This document shows, one piece after another, positions 41,184 to 50,875 of a stretch of DNA of 57,537 nucleotides. Within the stretch, counting starts at the first letter, position 1; every line of letters begins with the position of its first letter. The translations under genes were made by a program, and so were the position numbers. The stretch covers positions 1 to 57,537 of the forward strand of contig CALLFA010000024.1 of assembly GCA_937997635.1 (NCBI GenBank). The letters are read 5' to 3'. The notes under the pieces are model-generated. The model searched no databases. It saw only the letters and a program-made list of their open reading frames with translations, and had not been told where the DNA came from. Source of the stretch: an uncultured Saprospiraceae bacterium. GTDB taxonomy: Bacteria > Bacteroidota > Bacteroidia > Chitinophagales > Saprospiraceae.

Positions 41184-43790
41184 ATGCCTAAAAACCTACT
41201 TATTGTTGAGTCACCATCCAAAGCAAAAACGATTGAAAAATACCTTGGAGAGGACTTCAAAGTCAAGTCAAGCTATGGTCATATCCGCGATTTGTCAAAG
41301 GGTAAAAAAGGAGTAAACATCGAAGATAATTTCCATCCTGTCTACGAAGTACCACCTGAAAAAGAGAAGGTAGTTAAAGAATTAAAGGAGGCAGCGAAAG
41401 CAGCTAGTGAGATTTGGTTAGCGACGGATGAAGACCGAGAAGGAGAAGCGATTTCTTGGCATTTATGCGAGGTTTTAGGCCTAGATGAAGAAACAACAAA
41501 GCGCATCGTTTTTAGAGAAATCACGAAACCGGCCATACAAGAAGCAATAAAAAATCCTCGACTCGTAGATAAAAATCTTGTCAACGCTCAGCAAGCAAGA
41601 CGAATTTTAGATCGACTAGTTGGTTTTGAATTGAGTGAAATATTGTGGCGTAAAGTCAAGAATAAATTATCGGCGGGAAGAGTTCAGTCTGTTGCAGTAA
41701 AGTTGGTCGTAGAACGAGAAAGAGAAGTGAGAAAGTTTAAACCAACACCTTATTATAAAGTAACAGCAAACTTTATAGTTGAAGGTGAAAACGGCAGAAA
41801 AGTCACACTTAAATCAGAATTAGACAAACGGATTGCCAATCAAGAAGATGTTGAGACATTTTTAAATGACTGTGTTGGCGCTGAATATAAAATAGACGAT
41901 ATACAAGTAAGACCTACGCAACGTAAACCGTCTGCACCTTTTACAACTTCAACCTTACAACAAGAAGCAAGTCGTAAACTGAGCTTCGGTGTCAGACGTA
42001 CCATGTCTGTGGCACAGAAATTATATGAAAATGGTCACATTAGCTATATGAGAACAGATTCAAAGAGTTTGTCTCAAACAGCTACAAATGCCATTGCCGA
42101 ACAAATTGTAGATGATTTTGGTGATCAATATTTAGAATCCAGGGCCTATAAATCCAAAGATGCAAATGCACAAGAGGCGCACGAAGCTATACGACCGACC
42201 AACTTTAAAGTAAAAACAGTAACAGGTACCTCAGACATGCAACGTCTGTATGATTTGATCTGGAAAAGAGCAGTTGCTAGTCAAATGGCAAACGCAAAGT
42301 TGGAGAAGACAACGGTAAAAATTGGCATTTCCTCAAGAGCTGAAGATCAATTCAAAGCAACAGGAGAAGTACTCAAATTTGATGGATTCCTTAAGTTATA
42401 TATGGAATCTACGGATGACAATGTTGAAGAAGAAGATTCATCAAAAACGATACTGCCTCCTGTAAATACAGACCAGGTATTGGATCTTGATGTGATTAAT
42501 GGCGTAGAACGATTTACGCGACCATCTTCCAGATTCACAGAAGCCAGTCTAGTCAAAAAGTTAGAGGAATTAGGTATCGGCAGACCATCTACTTATGCTC
42601 CGACAGTCTCAAAGATAATGGAAGTTGGCAGGGGTTATGTCGTTAAAGAAAGCCGAGAAGGTGTAGAACGGAAATACAATTTCTTCACACTTAAAAATGA
42701 TGCTGTATCTAAGAAGGAAGAAACAGAAATCAATGGCTCAACATCAAATCGTCTCTACCCTACTGACATAGGTATGGTGGTTACTGATTTCTTGGATCAG
42801 TATTTTGACGACATCATGGATTATAATTTCACTGCTGAGATGGAAGCCGAATTTGATCAGATCGCAATGGGTTCTGCTAAATGGAAAGATATGCTGAATG
42901 GCTTTTATCATCCATTCCACGAAAGTGTTGAACAGACCCTTGAAAAGGCGGAAAGAGCAAAGGGAAGAAGAGATTTGGGTGTGTGCCCTGAGTCTGGACA
43001 TACTGTATTGGTGCAGATGACGAGATACGGACCAGTAGCTCAGATTGGTTCAAGAGAAGAAGTCAAAGAAGACGAGAAACCTCGATTTGCGAGCCTTAAG
43101 CCTGGGCAATCTATGGAAGATCTGACCTATGAAGAGGCAATGGATCTATTCCAGTTACCTAAAACGCTTGGGCAACATGACGATGTAGATGTCATTGTCG
43201 CAAGAGGAAGATTTGGTCCATACATTAAATATTTTTACGAAAATAAAGACATGTTTGTCTCGCTTCCAAGAGGTGAAGATCCTTTAGGTGTGAGCCTTGA
43301 AAGAGCTGTTGAACTTGTCGAAGAGAAGAAAAAGGCAGATGCTCCGGTACATCAGTACGAAAATTTACCTGTCACCAAAGGTAAAGGGCGATTTGGTCCA
43401 TTTTTGAAATGGAATGATTTCTTTATTAATGTCCCGAAACGATATGACTTTGAAAATCTCACCAAAGAAGAGATGGACGAACTCATTGAAGCTAAAAAAA
43501 TCAAAGAAGCCAATCGCTACATACAAAACTGGCCTGAAGAGAAAGTTTCCATTCAGAATGCCAGATGGGGTCCCATCATTAAGTTTAAAAAGAAAAACGT
43601 CAAATTACCTAAGAGAGACGGCGAGAAAATCCCGGCTGAAGAGTTGAAGGAATGGACATTGGATCAGGTAAAAGAGGTAATTTTAGCCGAAATACCCGGT
43701 GCTTTTGGGAAAAAGAAGAAAGCCAAGCCAAAAGCAAAAGCTAAATCAAAGGCTAAACCAAAGGCTAAAGCGGCTGCTAAGAAAAAATAG
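41184..43790 (+). CDS. topA: DNA topoisomerase I
   Basis: An 868-residue type IA topoisomerase that relaxes negative supercoils. The Toprim domain is at the start (LIVESPSKAKTIEKYLG) and includes the acidic triad in ATDEDREGEAISWHL. The active-site tyrosine is Tyr288 (ISYMRTDS). GRVQSVAVKLVVERE and LVKKLEELGIGRPSTYAPT are family hallmarks. Instead of C-terminal zinc fingers it has glycine-rich repeats (for example ARGRFGPYIKY, GKGRFGPFLKW) and a very basic tail of about 25 residues rich in Lys, Ala and Pro, as in Bacteroidota homologues; the tail probably binds DNA. It stands alone, with a 150-bp upstream gap. Confidence 0.98.
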   Translation: MPKNLLIVESPSKAKTIEKYLGEDFKVKSSYGHIRDLSKGKKGVNIEDNFHPVYEVPPEKEKVVKELKEAAKAASEIWLATDEDREGEAISWHLCEVLGLDEETTKRIVFREITKPAIQEAIKNPRLVDKNLVNAQQARRILDRLVGFELSEILWRKVKNKLSAGRVQSVAVKLVVEREREVRKFKPTPYYKVTANFIVEGENGRKVTLKSELDKRIANQEDVETFLNDCVGAEYKIDDIQVRPTQRKPSAPFTTSTLQQEASRKLSFGVRRTMSVAQKLYENGHISYMRTDSKSLSQTATNAIAEQIVDDFGDQYLESRAYKSKDANAQEAHEAIRPTNFKVKTVTGTSDMQRLYDLIWKRAVASQMANAKLEKTTVKIGISSRAEDQFKATGEVLKFDGFLKLYMESTDDNVEEEDSSKTILPPVNTDQVLDLDVINGVERFTRPSSRFTEASLVKKLEELGIGRPSTYAPTVSKIMEVGRGYVVKESREGVERKYNFFTLKNDAVSKKEETEINGSTSNRLYPTDIGMVVTDFLDQYFDDIMDYNFTAEMEAEFDQIAMGSAKWKDMLNGFYHPFHESVEQTLEKAERAKGRRDLGVCPESGHTVLVQMTRYGPVAQIGSREEVKEDEKPRFASLKPGQSMEDLTYEEAMDLFQLPKTLGQHDDVDVIVARGRFGPYIKYFYENKDMFVSLPRGEDPLGVSLERAVELVEEKKKADAPVHQYENLPVTKGKGRFGPFLKWNDFFINVPKRYDFENLTKEEMDELIEAKKIKEANRYIQNWPEEKVSIQNARWGPIIKFKKKNVKLPKRDGEKIPAEELKEWTLDQVKEVILAEIPGAFGKKKKAKPKAKAKSKAKPKAKAAAKKK

Positions 43791-43920
43791 TCTGTAGATT
43801 TTTAACTGTAATTCGACGAATTTTTGCCATTCTAGCAAATCTCCTTAACTTTTATATCGTTTATGTAGTGTACCTCTATGAAGAGTGTGACTATAATTGC
43901 GAAAATCAAATAAAAAGACA

Positions 43921-45042
43921 ATGAAAGTTAAGAGCTTAATTTTTGGTGTGGCTTTGATGATTGTTGGTTTTATCGTCGGAACATCTTGGAAAGATAGCCC
44001 ATCAACACAGCCAATTCATGATAATCCTGCGCAAAACACTTCTATAAATGAGAAATATGAAGCTCCTCGTTTGGTAACAGACGTTGAAGCTGCTACCATC
44101 AAATTGTTTGAAGAAGTGTCTCCATCAGTTGTATTTATTACGACTTCAAAGCTAAAACAAGACTTTTGGACAAGAGATGTATTCGAAGTTAAGTCTGGAT
44201 CTGGATCTGGTTTCATATGGGATAAGGAAGGTCACATAGTTACCAATTATCATGTCTTAGAAGGCTCACACAGCTTTAAAGTTGCACTTTCAGACCAAAG
44301 TGTATTTGATGCCGAATTAGTAGGTGCAGAGCCTAGCAAAGATTTGGCAGTATTGAAAATTAAAGGCAAAACCAAAGATCTAAAACCTGTCAGAGTCGGA
44401 AGTTATAGTGAATTGAAGGTAGGTCAATCCGTGTATGCTATTGGCAACCCTTTTGGCTTAGACCATACACTTACAACAGGCATTATAAGTGCCTTAGGGC
44501 GAGAAATAAAGTCAATCAGTGGTCGACCTATCCAAGACGTCATCCAAACTGATGCTGCCATTAATCCAGGCAACTCTGGCGGCCCACTCTTGGACTCTAG
44601 TCACAGATTGATAGGTGTGAATACACAAATTTATAGTCCATCGGGTGCATCGGCAGGCATCGGATTTTCTATTCCAGTTGATGTTGTGAGTTGGGTAGTA
44701 CCAGATATTATCTCTTATGGAAAGGTGAATAGAGCCATTTTAGGTGTAGAGCTTATTACACAACAACGAGCAAGTGCTTGGGAACTTGAAGGTGCCATGA
44801 TAAAGATTGTTAAAGAGCATAGTAGTGCAGATAAGGCTGGTCTTCAAGGATTTAGAATGAATGCCAATGGATATTATGACCCTGGAGACATTATTGTAAA
44901 AGTCAATGGTGAATCAATACAGACAAATAATGATCTATTCCTAGTGTTAGAAAAATACGCACCTGGAGACAAAATTGAAGTGGAATACATCAGAGATACT
45001 GATATACAAAATACCATTGTACAGCTAGGATCAAGTCTCTAG
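43921..45042 (+). CDS. HtrA/DegP-type serine protease with PDZ domain
   Basis: About 373 residues from the ATG at 43921; a TTG eight codons upstream opens the frame but is less likely. An N-terminal helix (LIFGVALMIVGFIVG) is either a signal anchor or signal peptide. The trypsin-like domain carries the full triad: His in TNYHVLEGS, Asp in SKDLAVLKI, Ser in NPGNSGGPL, with the oxyanion-loop AIGNPFGLDHTLTTGIISAL. One C-terminal PDZ domain follows (AGLQGFRMNANGYYDPGDII…). It is a periplasmic quality-control protease or chaperone, closer to the single-PDZ DegS type by architecture. Confidence 0.95.
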   Translation: MKVKSLIFGVALMIVGFIVGTSWKDSPSTQPIHDNPAQNTSINEKYEAPRLVTDVEAATIKLFEEVSPSVVFITTSKLKQDFWTRDVFEVKSGSGSGFIWDKEGHIVTNYHVLEGSHSFKVALSDQSVFDAELVGAEPSKDLAVLKIKGKTKDLKPVRVGSYSELKVGQSVYAIGNPFGLDHTLTTGIISALGREIKSISGRPIQDVIQTDAAINPGNSGGPLLDSSHRLIGVNTQIYSPSGASAGIGFSIPVDVVSWVVPDIISYGKVNRAILGVELITQQRASAWELEGAMIKIVKEHSSADKAGLQGFRMNANGYYDPGDIIVKVNGESIQTNNDLFLVLEKYAPGDKIEVEYIRDTDIQNTIVQLGSSL

Positions 45043-45275
45043 CTAGAAAGACTGCGCAAGGCACATTATATGATTAAAAAGAACTTTAATTATATATTTT
45101 AACTGTTAAAGTTCAGCAAGCAATTAGTTAATAATTGTATATTCATGGTTTCACTTATTAATCTAATTTGATTTGTGAGTGAATTATATTACTAACATCA
45201 GCCTTCACTTTTACTGCAATCCTTAATTTTTAATTTACGTTAATCTGTAATGTGTCAAAAGGGGTGCAAATCAAT

Positions 45276-48200
45276 ATGTCTATTGTAGAAGAGTATGAGC
45301 GTTTAATAGCCACATACAAGGGATATGTTGACATATCTTTTGACCCTACGTGTATATGCTCCATCCAATCACTGACACCTTTTTACTTTAACGCAAGCTT
45401 TGAAAAGACGTTTGAACCAAAGAAGAATTCTACGCTTCTAGATTTGCTATTGAGTCGTTCTGAATTTAAACAGGACTTAAAACTACTGTTTGAGGATAAT
45501 ATAAAGTCTAAAAAGGTATCGGACAGCTTTCGGATATTATTGCCATGTACGGACTCATTGGAGTTTGAGCTGACTATTTCTATTACCTCTGAAGCACAAT
45601 ATTTGATTTGCTCAGTCCGACAAATAGAAAGGCAGGTTATGTCTTCGCATGAAAAAGAAAACTATGAGACATTACTGTCGACTCTAAAAACTCATAAAAA
45701 CATACTTGACGCCTCTCCATTTGCTGTCATCAAAGCAGATATGGAAGGCAGAATTACCTTTAGTTCAAGTTATTCCGAACACATTCACGGTGAATATAAC
45801 AGCCCATCAATTGGCGGACATCTAGACACATATTTTATTCTAGATCACTCAAGCCTGTTTGAAAAACTAACCAAAAAACTTATAACTCAAAAAAAGGGGA
45901 ATGGCAAACTTACTGCCCATGCGCTACACATAAACGGCAATCATAAAGCTGTAGAGATTCGATACTCTCTTATCAATGAAGAAGAGAATCAATCGATTCT
46001 TTTGAATTATTACGATATATCTGAACAGGAAAGAATAAAAACTAATTTATGTGAATCCAATAATAAAATCCAATCCATACTAGAGCTTTCTAGTATGCCA
46101 ATCATTGAATTAGATAAGAATGGGATAATTCTAAATTCATCACCTTCTATTTGTCAAATTCTTGGAATTGATAAAAATAAAGTCAACTGTAAATCTATTT
46201 ACTCCATAGTACAAAAGGACAATCACGCATCTTTTACCAAGTTTTTACGTTCAATTGAAACAAATAAAGACAGTCAGCATAATCACACCATAAATATAAT
46301 TAACGATGCCAATGTAAAACAGGTCATTCAGATTTCGGGTAAGCGTATTGAGAATACTTCTGAAGGTCATACACTTATGCTGATCTGCGAAAACATAAGC
46401 GAACGACTTAACTCAGAACTTGTTCTAATTGAAAAAGACCATGCCTTACATACTTTAGTAGAAAATTCGCCATTTGGTATATATGCAATTGACCTTCAGT
46501 ACAACATTACATTTATAAATAAAAATGCAACTACAAGTTTTAAACAACACCAAAACTTAGATATATCCCTAGCTGATAATTTAAAAGATAAAATAAATCC
46601 AAAAGAATTTGAAGAGTGGAATAAATCTTTTGAACGTGTATTTAAGGGCGAGAGTTTTAATGCGGTTGGACGGATTTCCAATAATCCAAATAAAATAGTA
46701 AACAATCGATATGCGCCATTGAAGGATGCTTTTGGAGATATCATAGGTTGCATAGAAGTATCGCACGACATTACTTCTATCAAATTAAAGGAGTATGAAT
46801 TATTAGAGCGAGAAGCATATCTGAATTCTATTTTAAATAGTGCACCAAATCCAATGGTTGTCATCGATAACAATCATGCAGTAACAGCTTTAAATCCTGA
46901 AGCCTCTATTTTATTTTCAGAACTTTTTGGAATAAGTTTAAATAAGAAATCTAATCTTGATTCAATTCTTGGCAGTGATGTTGAAAGTCCATATGTTGAT
47001 GTATTGAACAGAGCGTGTAGAGGCGAGGTGGTCAATTTTTTCGTATTAAACCAAGCCAATCATTTCAAAAAATACTTTGACTGGACAGCTAGTCCGGTAA
47101 AAGATTATACTGGAACAATCATAGGTGCAAAAATTTTGATTCAAGATCGAACAAGAACAGTTGAAAGTGAACAGGCGCTTATCGAAAGCGAATTGAAATA
47201 CAAACAATTACTCGATGTAATTCCAGGAGGAATTTTTATGACCAAACCCAATGGTGCATTTTTGTATGCTTCCCCCACGGTACACGACATCTTAGGTGTA
47301 CCAAGACATTTCTCTTTGGAAAACTATGGGTATAAAACATTTCTTCCTGATGTAGACAAGTTATTTTCATCAATAAACAAATTTGCGAACCCAACAATCA
47401 AAAGGACTGCAGCGACAAAACGTGACGGTACACCAATCTGGTTGGATTCTGTGAGTAAACTAGTCAAATACAATAATGAGGATGTCATCTTGTCTGTACT
47501 ATTTGACGCTACTCAAACAGTACGCATTGAAAAAGAAAAAGAGATAAATCAAAAATTATATGAAATATTAGTTGAAAGTTCATTTGACGGCACAGATGTT
47601 ATTGAAATTAAAGGGACCAATGAAAACCACACTTATGAACTACTGATTAGAAATGAAAAAATGAAAAAGTTTTTTAATTCTGATACAGAGTCGCATATAG
47701 ATTTAAATGCTATTCTAACCATCGCACCAGAACATCAAGCAGATGGTAAACTTTCTAAACATGTCCTTAAAGAAGATCTAGAAAAATTTATGGATAATAA
47801 CTATTTTTCTGCTGAACGTCTTGTTTACAATATAGAAGGAGAATTGAAAAATATAGTCACGTCCAACCAGCTAATAAAATTCGGCGACAGAAGTTTCCTA
47901 GTGAGGAATTTTAAAGATGTCACAGACTTACGTAAAAAGGATGTTGAGATCTCATTAAGAGCTTTGGAAATAGAAAAACAGAACACCGTTTTACAAAAAT
48001 ACATAGAATCAAATGTCAGTCTCGAAAATTTTGCATACGTCACTGCTCATGATTTAAAATCACCAATTAGAACAATCATGAGTTTTGCACAATTGCTTAA
48101 ACGAGACATTTGGGATCAACTTTCGAAGAAGAATCAGACGTTTATTAAAATAATGATCGAAAGCTCCCACAGTATGTACTCACTCGTGGAGGACGTCTTA

Positions 48201-48707
48201 TCCTATTCTAAAATTAGTACAGAAAAACTAAAGATCGAACATTTGTATGTCGACAAATTCATCCAATTCTATACGGCACAATTGCAAGATGAAATCAATG
48301 CAAATGAAGCCACCATCACTCATGACATCCAAGTGGACACCATCTATTGTGATAAAATAAAGCTTGGACAAGTCCTCCAAAATTTAATGAGAAATGGAAT
48401 GAAATTTCATAAAACTAATGAGAATCCTATCGTTAATGTTGCCGTTCGGGACAATGGGGAAGAATGGAAATTTGCTATCTCTGATAACGGTATCGGCATT
48501 AAAAAAGAGGATCAAGAACAAATATTTACAATATTCAAACAACTAAATTTAAAACAACAATTCAAGGGTAATGGCATTGGCCTCAGTACTTGTCAAAAAA
48601 TTGTAGATCTCTGGGGTGGAAAAATATGGGTGGACTCTGAAGAAGGAATTGGATCGACATTCTTTTTTACAATCCCAAAGCAAATGGAGGGCAATATTGA
48701 AGAATAA
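45276..48707 (+). CDS. soluble multi-PAS sensor histidine kinase
   Basis: About 1143 residues. The start at the ATG (MSIVEEYERL) is preferred over a GTG at 45252. No signal peptide or membrane helix is seen, so it senses in the cytoplasm. At least five PAS domains are visible by their LxxSPFxxxxxDxxGxITxxN-like openings (LDASPFAVIKADMEGRI, LELSSMPIIELDKNGII, VENSPFGIYAIDLQYNI, LNSAPNPMVVIDNNHAV, LDVIPGGIFMTKPNGAF), with degenerate PAS-like segments before and after. A linker coiled coil leads to the HisKA box (AHDLKSPIRTIMSFAQLL; phospho-acceptor His is residue 925 from this start). The ATPase domain has DNGIGIKKEDQEQIF and GNGIGLSTCQKIV. There is no receiver domain or adjacent response regulator. 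Confidence 0.96.
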   Translation: MSIVEEYERLIATYKGYVDISFDPTCICSIQSLTPFYFNASFEKTFEPKKNSTLLDLLLSRSEFKQDLKLLFEDNIKSKKVSDSFRILLPCTDSLEFELTISITSEAQYLICSVRQIERQVMSSHEKENYETLLSTLKTHKNILDASPFAVIKADMEGRITFSSSYSEHIHGEYNSPSIGGHLDTYFILDHSSLFEKLTKKLITQKKGNGKLTAHALHINGNHKAVEIRYSLINEEENQSILLNYYDISEQERIKTNLCESNNKIQSILELSSMPIIELDKNGIILNSSPSICQILGIDKNKVNCKSIYSIVQKDNHASFTKFLRSIETNKDSQHNHTINIINDANVKQVIQISGKRIENTSEGHTLMLICENISERLNSELVLIEKDHALHTLVENSPFGIYAIDLQYNITFINKNATTSFKQHQNLDISLADNLKDKINPKEFEEWNKSFERVFKGESFNAVGRISNNPNKIVNNRYAPLKDAFGDIIGCIEVSHDITSIKLKEYELLEREAYLNSILNSAPNPMVVIDNNHAVTALNPEASILFSELFGISLNKKSNLDSILGSDVESPYVDVLNRACRGEVVNFFVLNQANHFKKYFDWTASPVKDYTGTIIGAKILIQDRTRTVESEQALIESELKYKQLLDVIPGGIFMTKPNGAFLYASPTVHDILGVPRHFSLENYGYKTFLPDVDKLFSSINKFANPTIKRTAATKRDGTPIWLDSVSKLVKYNNEDVILSVLFDATQTVRIEKEKEINQKLYEILVESSFDGTDVIEIKGTNENHTYELLIRNEKMKKFFNSDTESHIDLNAILTIAPEHQADGKLSKHVLKEDLEKFMDNNYFSAERLVYNIEGELKNIVTSNQLIKFGDRSFLVRNFKDVTDLRKKDVEISLRALEIEKQNTVLQKYIESNVSLENFAYVTAHDLKSPIRTIMSFAQLLKRDIWDQLSKKNQTFIKIMIESSHSMYSLVEDVLSYSKISTEKLKIEHLYVDKFIQFYTAQLQDEINANEATITHDIQVDTIYCDKIKLGQVLQNLMRNGMKFHKTNENPIVNVAVRDNGEEWKFAISDNGIGIKKEDQEQIFTIFKQLNLKQQFKGNGIGLSTCQKIVDLWGGKIWVDSEEGIGSTFFFTIPKQMEGNIEE

Positions 48708-48713
48708 AAAGAT

Positions 48714-49688
48714 TTAAGAAATTTTCAATATTAATTTACCAGCATTTTCGTTTCGGTCGATCATTCTGTGCGCTTTACTAACTTGTGTCCAATCAAAAAT
48801 TTGATGAATGACTGGAGACAATTTTCCATTTTTAAATGCAGGATAAATGGTCTCTACAAATTCATTGGTCAACGCAATTTTATATGCAGATGATCGCGAT
48901 CGCAATGTAGAACCCATGACAGTCAATCTCTTCCACACGATTTGTCCAACATTAGGGTTTTCTGCCTTCAATCCACCTAGCGCAGCGAGCATTACCATTC
49001 GACCATCAAGTGACAAGATATCCAGATTGTCAGAAAAATAGCCACCAGCAATAAAATCTAGGATAACATCAATCTTTAATCCTTGATTCGTTATTTCTTC
49101 TTTGAATGATGTGGTTTTATAATCTATGACAACATCCGCTCCTTGCTTTATACAAATGTTGTGTTTGCCTGAAGAAGCAGTTGCGACCACTTTCGCGTTG
49201 AGCAATTTGGCTAATTGGATTGCGGCTGTTCCCACGCCACTTGCACCCGCGTGCACCAAAATTGTTTCATCCGACTTCAACTTCGCCAACCAGTATAATG
49301 ACTGGAATGCAGTGAGAAAAACTTCAGGTATAGCTGCTCCTTCTTCAAAGGACATATCATCGATAAGAGGTATGATCATATCTTCGTGAACTTGGACAAA
49401 CTCTGCATAAGCTCCACCGTCGATTAAGACACATATACGATCTCCTATTTTCCATTTGTCGACCATTGCACCCATCGCGACTATAGTTCCTGACACTTCC
49501 AATCCTAAGATGGCAGATGCTCCAGGTGGTGGTGGATACATCCCCATGCGCTGCAATGAATCAGCTCTGTTAATCCCACACGCCTCTACTTTCACAAGTA
49601 CTTCATTAGATTTGTATGTGGGTGTGTCTGTCTCTGCTATATGCAAAACCTCAGGACCACCAAAATCTGACATTTGAATTGCTTTCAT
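48714..49688 (-). CDS. NAD(P)H:quinone oxidoreductase, PIG3-like
   Basis: A 324-residue zinc-free medium-chain dehydrogenase that reduces quinones or enones with NADPH. GroES-like part: EVLVKVEACGINRADSLQR, GLEVSGTIVAMG. Rossmann part: VHAGASGVGTAAIQLAKLL, then ATASSGKHNI and LAALGGLKAENPNV. The family pattern YPPPPGASAILGLE is typical of PIG3/QOR members. No zinc-binding Cys cluster is present. The stop lies six bases from the stop of the convergent kinase gene, leaving no room for terminators between them. Confidence 0.93.
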   Translation of the reverse strand: MKAIQMSDFGGPEVLHIAETDTPTYKSNEVLVKVEACGINRADSLQRMGMYPPPPGASAILGLEVSGTIVAMGAMVDKWKIGDRICVLIDGGAYAEFVQVHEDMIIPLIDDMSFEEGAAIPEVFLTAFQSLYWLAKLKSDETILVHAGASGVGTAAIQLAKLLNAKVVATASSGKHNICIKQGADVVIDYKTTSFKEEITNQGLKIDVILDFIAGGYFSDNLDILSLDGRMVMLAALGGLKAENPNVGQIVWKRLTVMGSTLRSRSSAYKIALTNEFVETIYPAFKNGKLSPVIHQIFDWTQVSKAHRMIDRNENAGKLILKIS

Positions 49689-49777
49689 TTGGTAAAGGTC
49701 ATCTTTTAAAAGAAAAATACAATCACAAGCTCCATATATTTAAGGCATATAGTTTAATTGAATTTGTATTTTTACGT

Positions 49778-50134
49778 ATGATCCGTTTATTCTGCTTCAT
49801 ATCACTTTTATCTATTATTGGATGTCGCTCCCATAACCATGAGCCATCTGAAGATCTCAAAAAAGCTTTTTCCATTCAACAAGAAGCTTTATCGATACAC
49901 CAGGAAGTTGAAAAATTAGTGAAAGAATATGGAGCAGAATCTGCCTTTACAAAAAGATTAAAAGTATGGCAAGAGAACATGGTGGAAATTGAAGGTATGG
50001 CCCATGATCACAAAAACTGTACGCACAACCATGCACCATCAAACATTAGTGTTACAGATAAAGAAATGATACATGTCCAACAAGAATGGAAAGATTCCAT
50101 CACTGTCATAAAAACTCAATTACAATCTCTGTAA
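49778..50134 (+). CDS. His-rich lipoprotein, unknown function
   Basis: About 118 residues. The frame is open from 49616, but those codons overlap the oxidoreductase gene; MIRLFCFISLLSIIGCRSHN at 49778 is a complete lipoprotein leader with Cys16. The mature part starts with SHNHEP, has a helical middle (FSIQQEALSIHQEVEKLVKE, AESAFTKRLKVWQEN) and a cluster AHDHKNCTHNHAPS. The His and Cys spacing suggests metal binding, for example zinc or copper. The helix-loop-helix pattern is also seen in small DUF-type periplasmic proteins. No family is certain. Confidence 0.78.
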   Translation: MIRLFCFISLLSIIGCRSHNHEPSEDLKKAFSIQQEALSIHQEVEKLVKEYGAESAFTKRLKVWQENMVEIEGMAHDHKNCTHNHAPSNISVTDKEMIHVQQEWKDSITVIKTQLQSL

Positions 50135-50341
50135 AACTCGAATGTGCCTATTTTATACCAAAATGAAAATATTTTGACCGTTTCTTACTTGATCTTTTAT
50201 CTGTTCTCATCGTTGAAAATACTTGTGAATACCTGCATTCACTGCGTCTTTAGTCTTGACAACAGACAAACCTTCTACGTAATATATCAGTCAAACCATT
50301 CTCCTTTTGGTATATCAATTTTCTATTAATGTGAATTCATT

Positions 50342-50851
50342 ATGACAGCCGTATTCATATCAGGCTCTTCGTCGAAAAAATCTTCTAATTCCGACTTACT
50401 GCTTGCTGTATCAAAACTTGACCCAAGTCTAGAAGTTACATTTGCTCCAAGACTCCATTCTTTACCTCTGTATTCTGCAGATGACGATCACTCATCGGTA
50501 CCAGAAACAGTGTCTCAGTTTAGACAACAAATCAAATCAGCAGACTGTATCATCATCTCTACTCCAGAATACCTACACAACATCCCTGCTGTTCTCAAAA
50601 ACAGTTTAGAATGGTTAAAAACCGGGGGAGAACTGCAAGCGATGAAAATTATACCCATCTGCTATACACCGAAAGAGCCACGAGGAGAAAAAGCATTGGC
50701 ATCTTTAGTCAACAGCCTCATTGCATTGGAAGCAACAATAGTTTGTAAAATCAGACTCTTCCATCAAGACATCAACATTGATGACACAGGCATTCTGTTG
50801 CCGTGTATTGGTAAAGACATCTTGACAGAAAGTTTGGCACTTCTCAAATAG
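50342..50851 (+). CDS. NAD(P)H-dependent FMN reductase family protein
   Basis: A 169-residue flavodoxin-fold oxidoreductase. The phosphate loop is at the start (VFISGSSSKKSSNSDLLLA). The flavin-binding STPEYLHNIPAVLKNSLEWL motif of NADPH-dependent FMN reductases (usually TPEYN.S.PG.LKN) is clear, with LHN-I replacing the usual N-S. The middle part has an unusual short segment TYTPKEPRGEKAL-like (here CYTPKEPRGEKA). It probably reduces FMN, quinones or azo compounds; the substrate is not determined. It is 24 bp upstream of the hexosaminidase gene and may share its transcript. Confidence 0.9.
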   Translation: MTAVFISGSSSKKSSNSDLLLAVSKLDPSLEVTFAPRLHSLPLYSADDDHSSVPETVSQFRQQIKSADCIIISTPEYLHNIPAVLKNSLEWLKTGGELQAMKIIPICYTPKEPRGEKALASLVNSLIALEATIVCKIRLFHQDINIDDTGILLPCIGKDILTESLALLK

Positions 50852-50875
50852 CATTTGTTTGTCTATTTTTAACAC

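Noticed and set aside
49616..49777. N-terminal extension of the His-rich lipoprotein
   Set aside because: This part lies inside the oppositely oriented oxidoreductase gene, and the downstream ATG gives a perfect lipoprotein leader.
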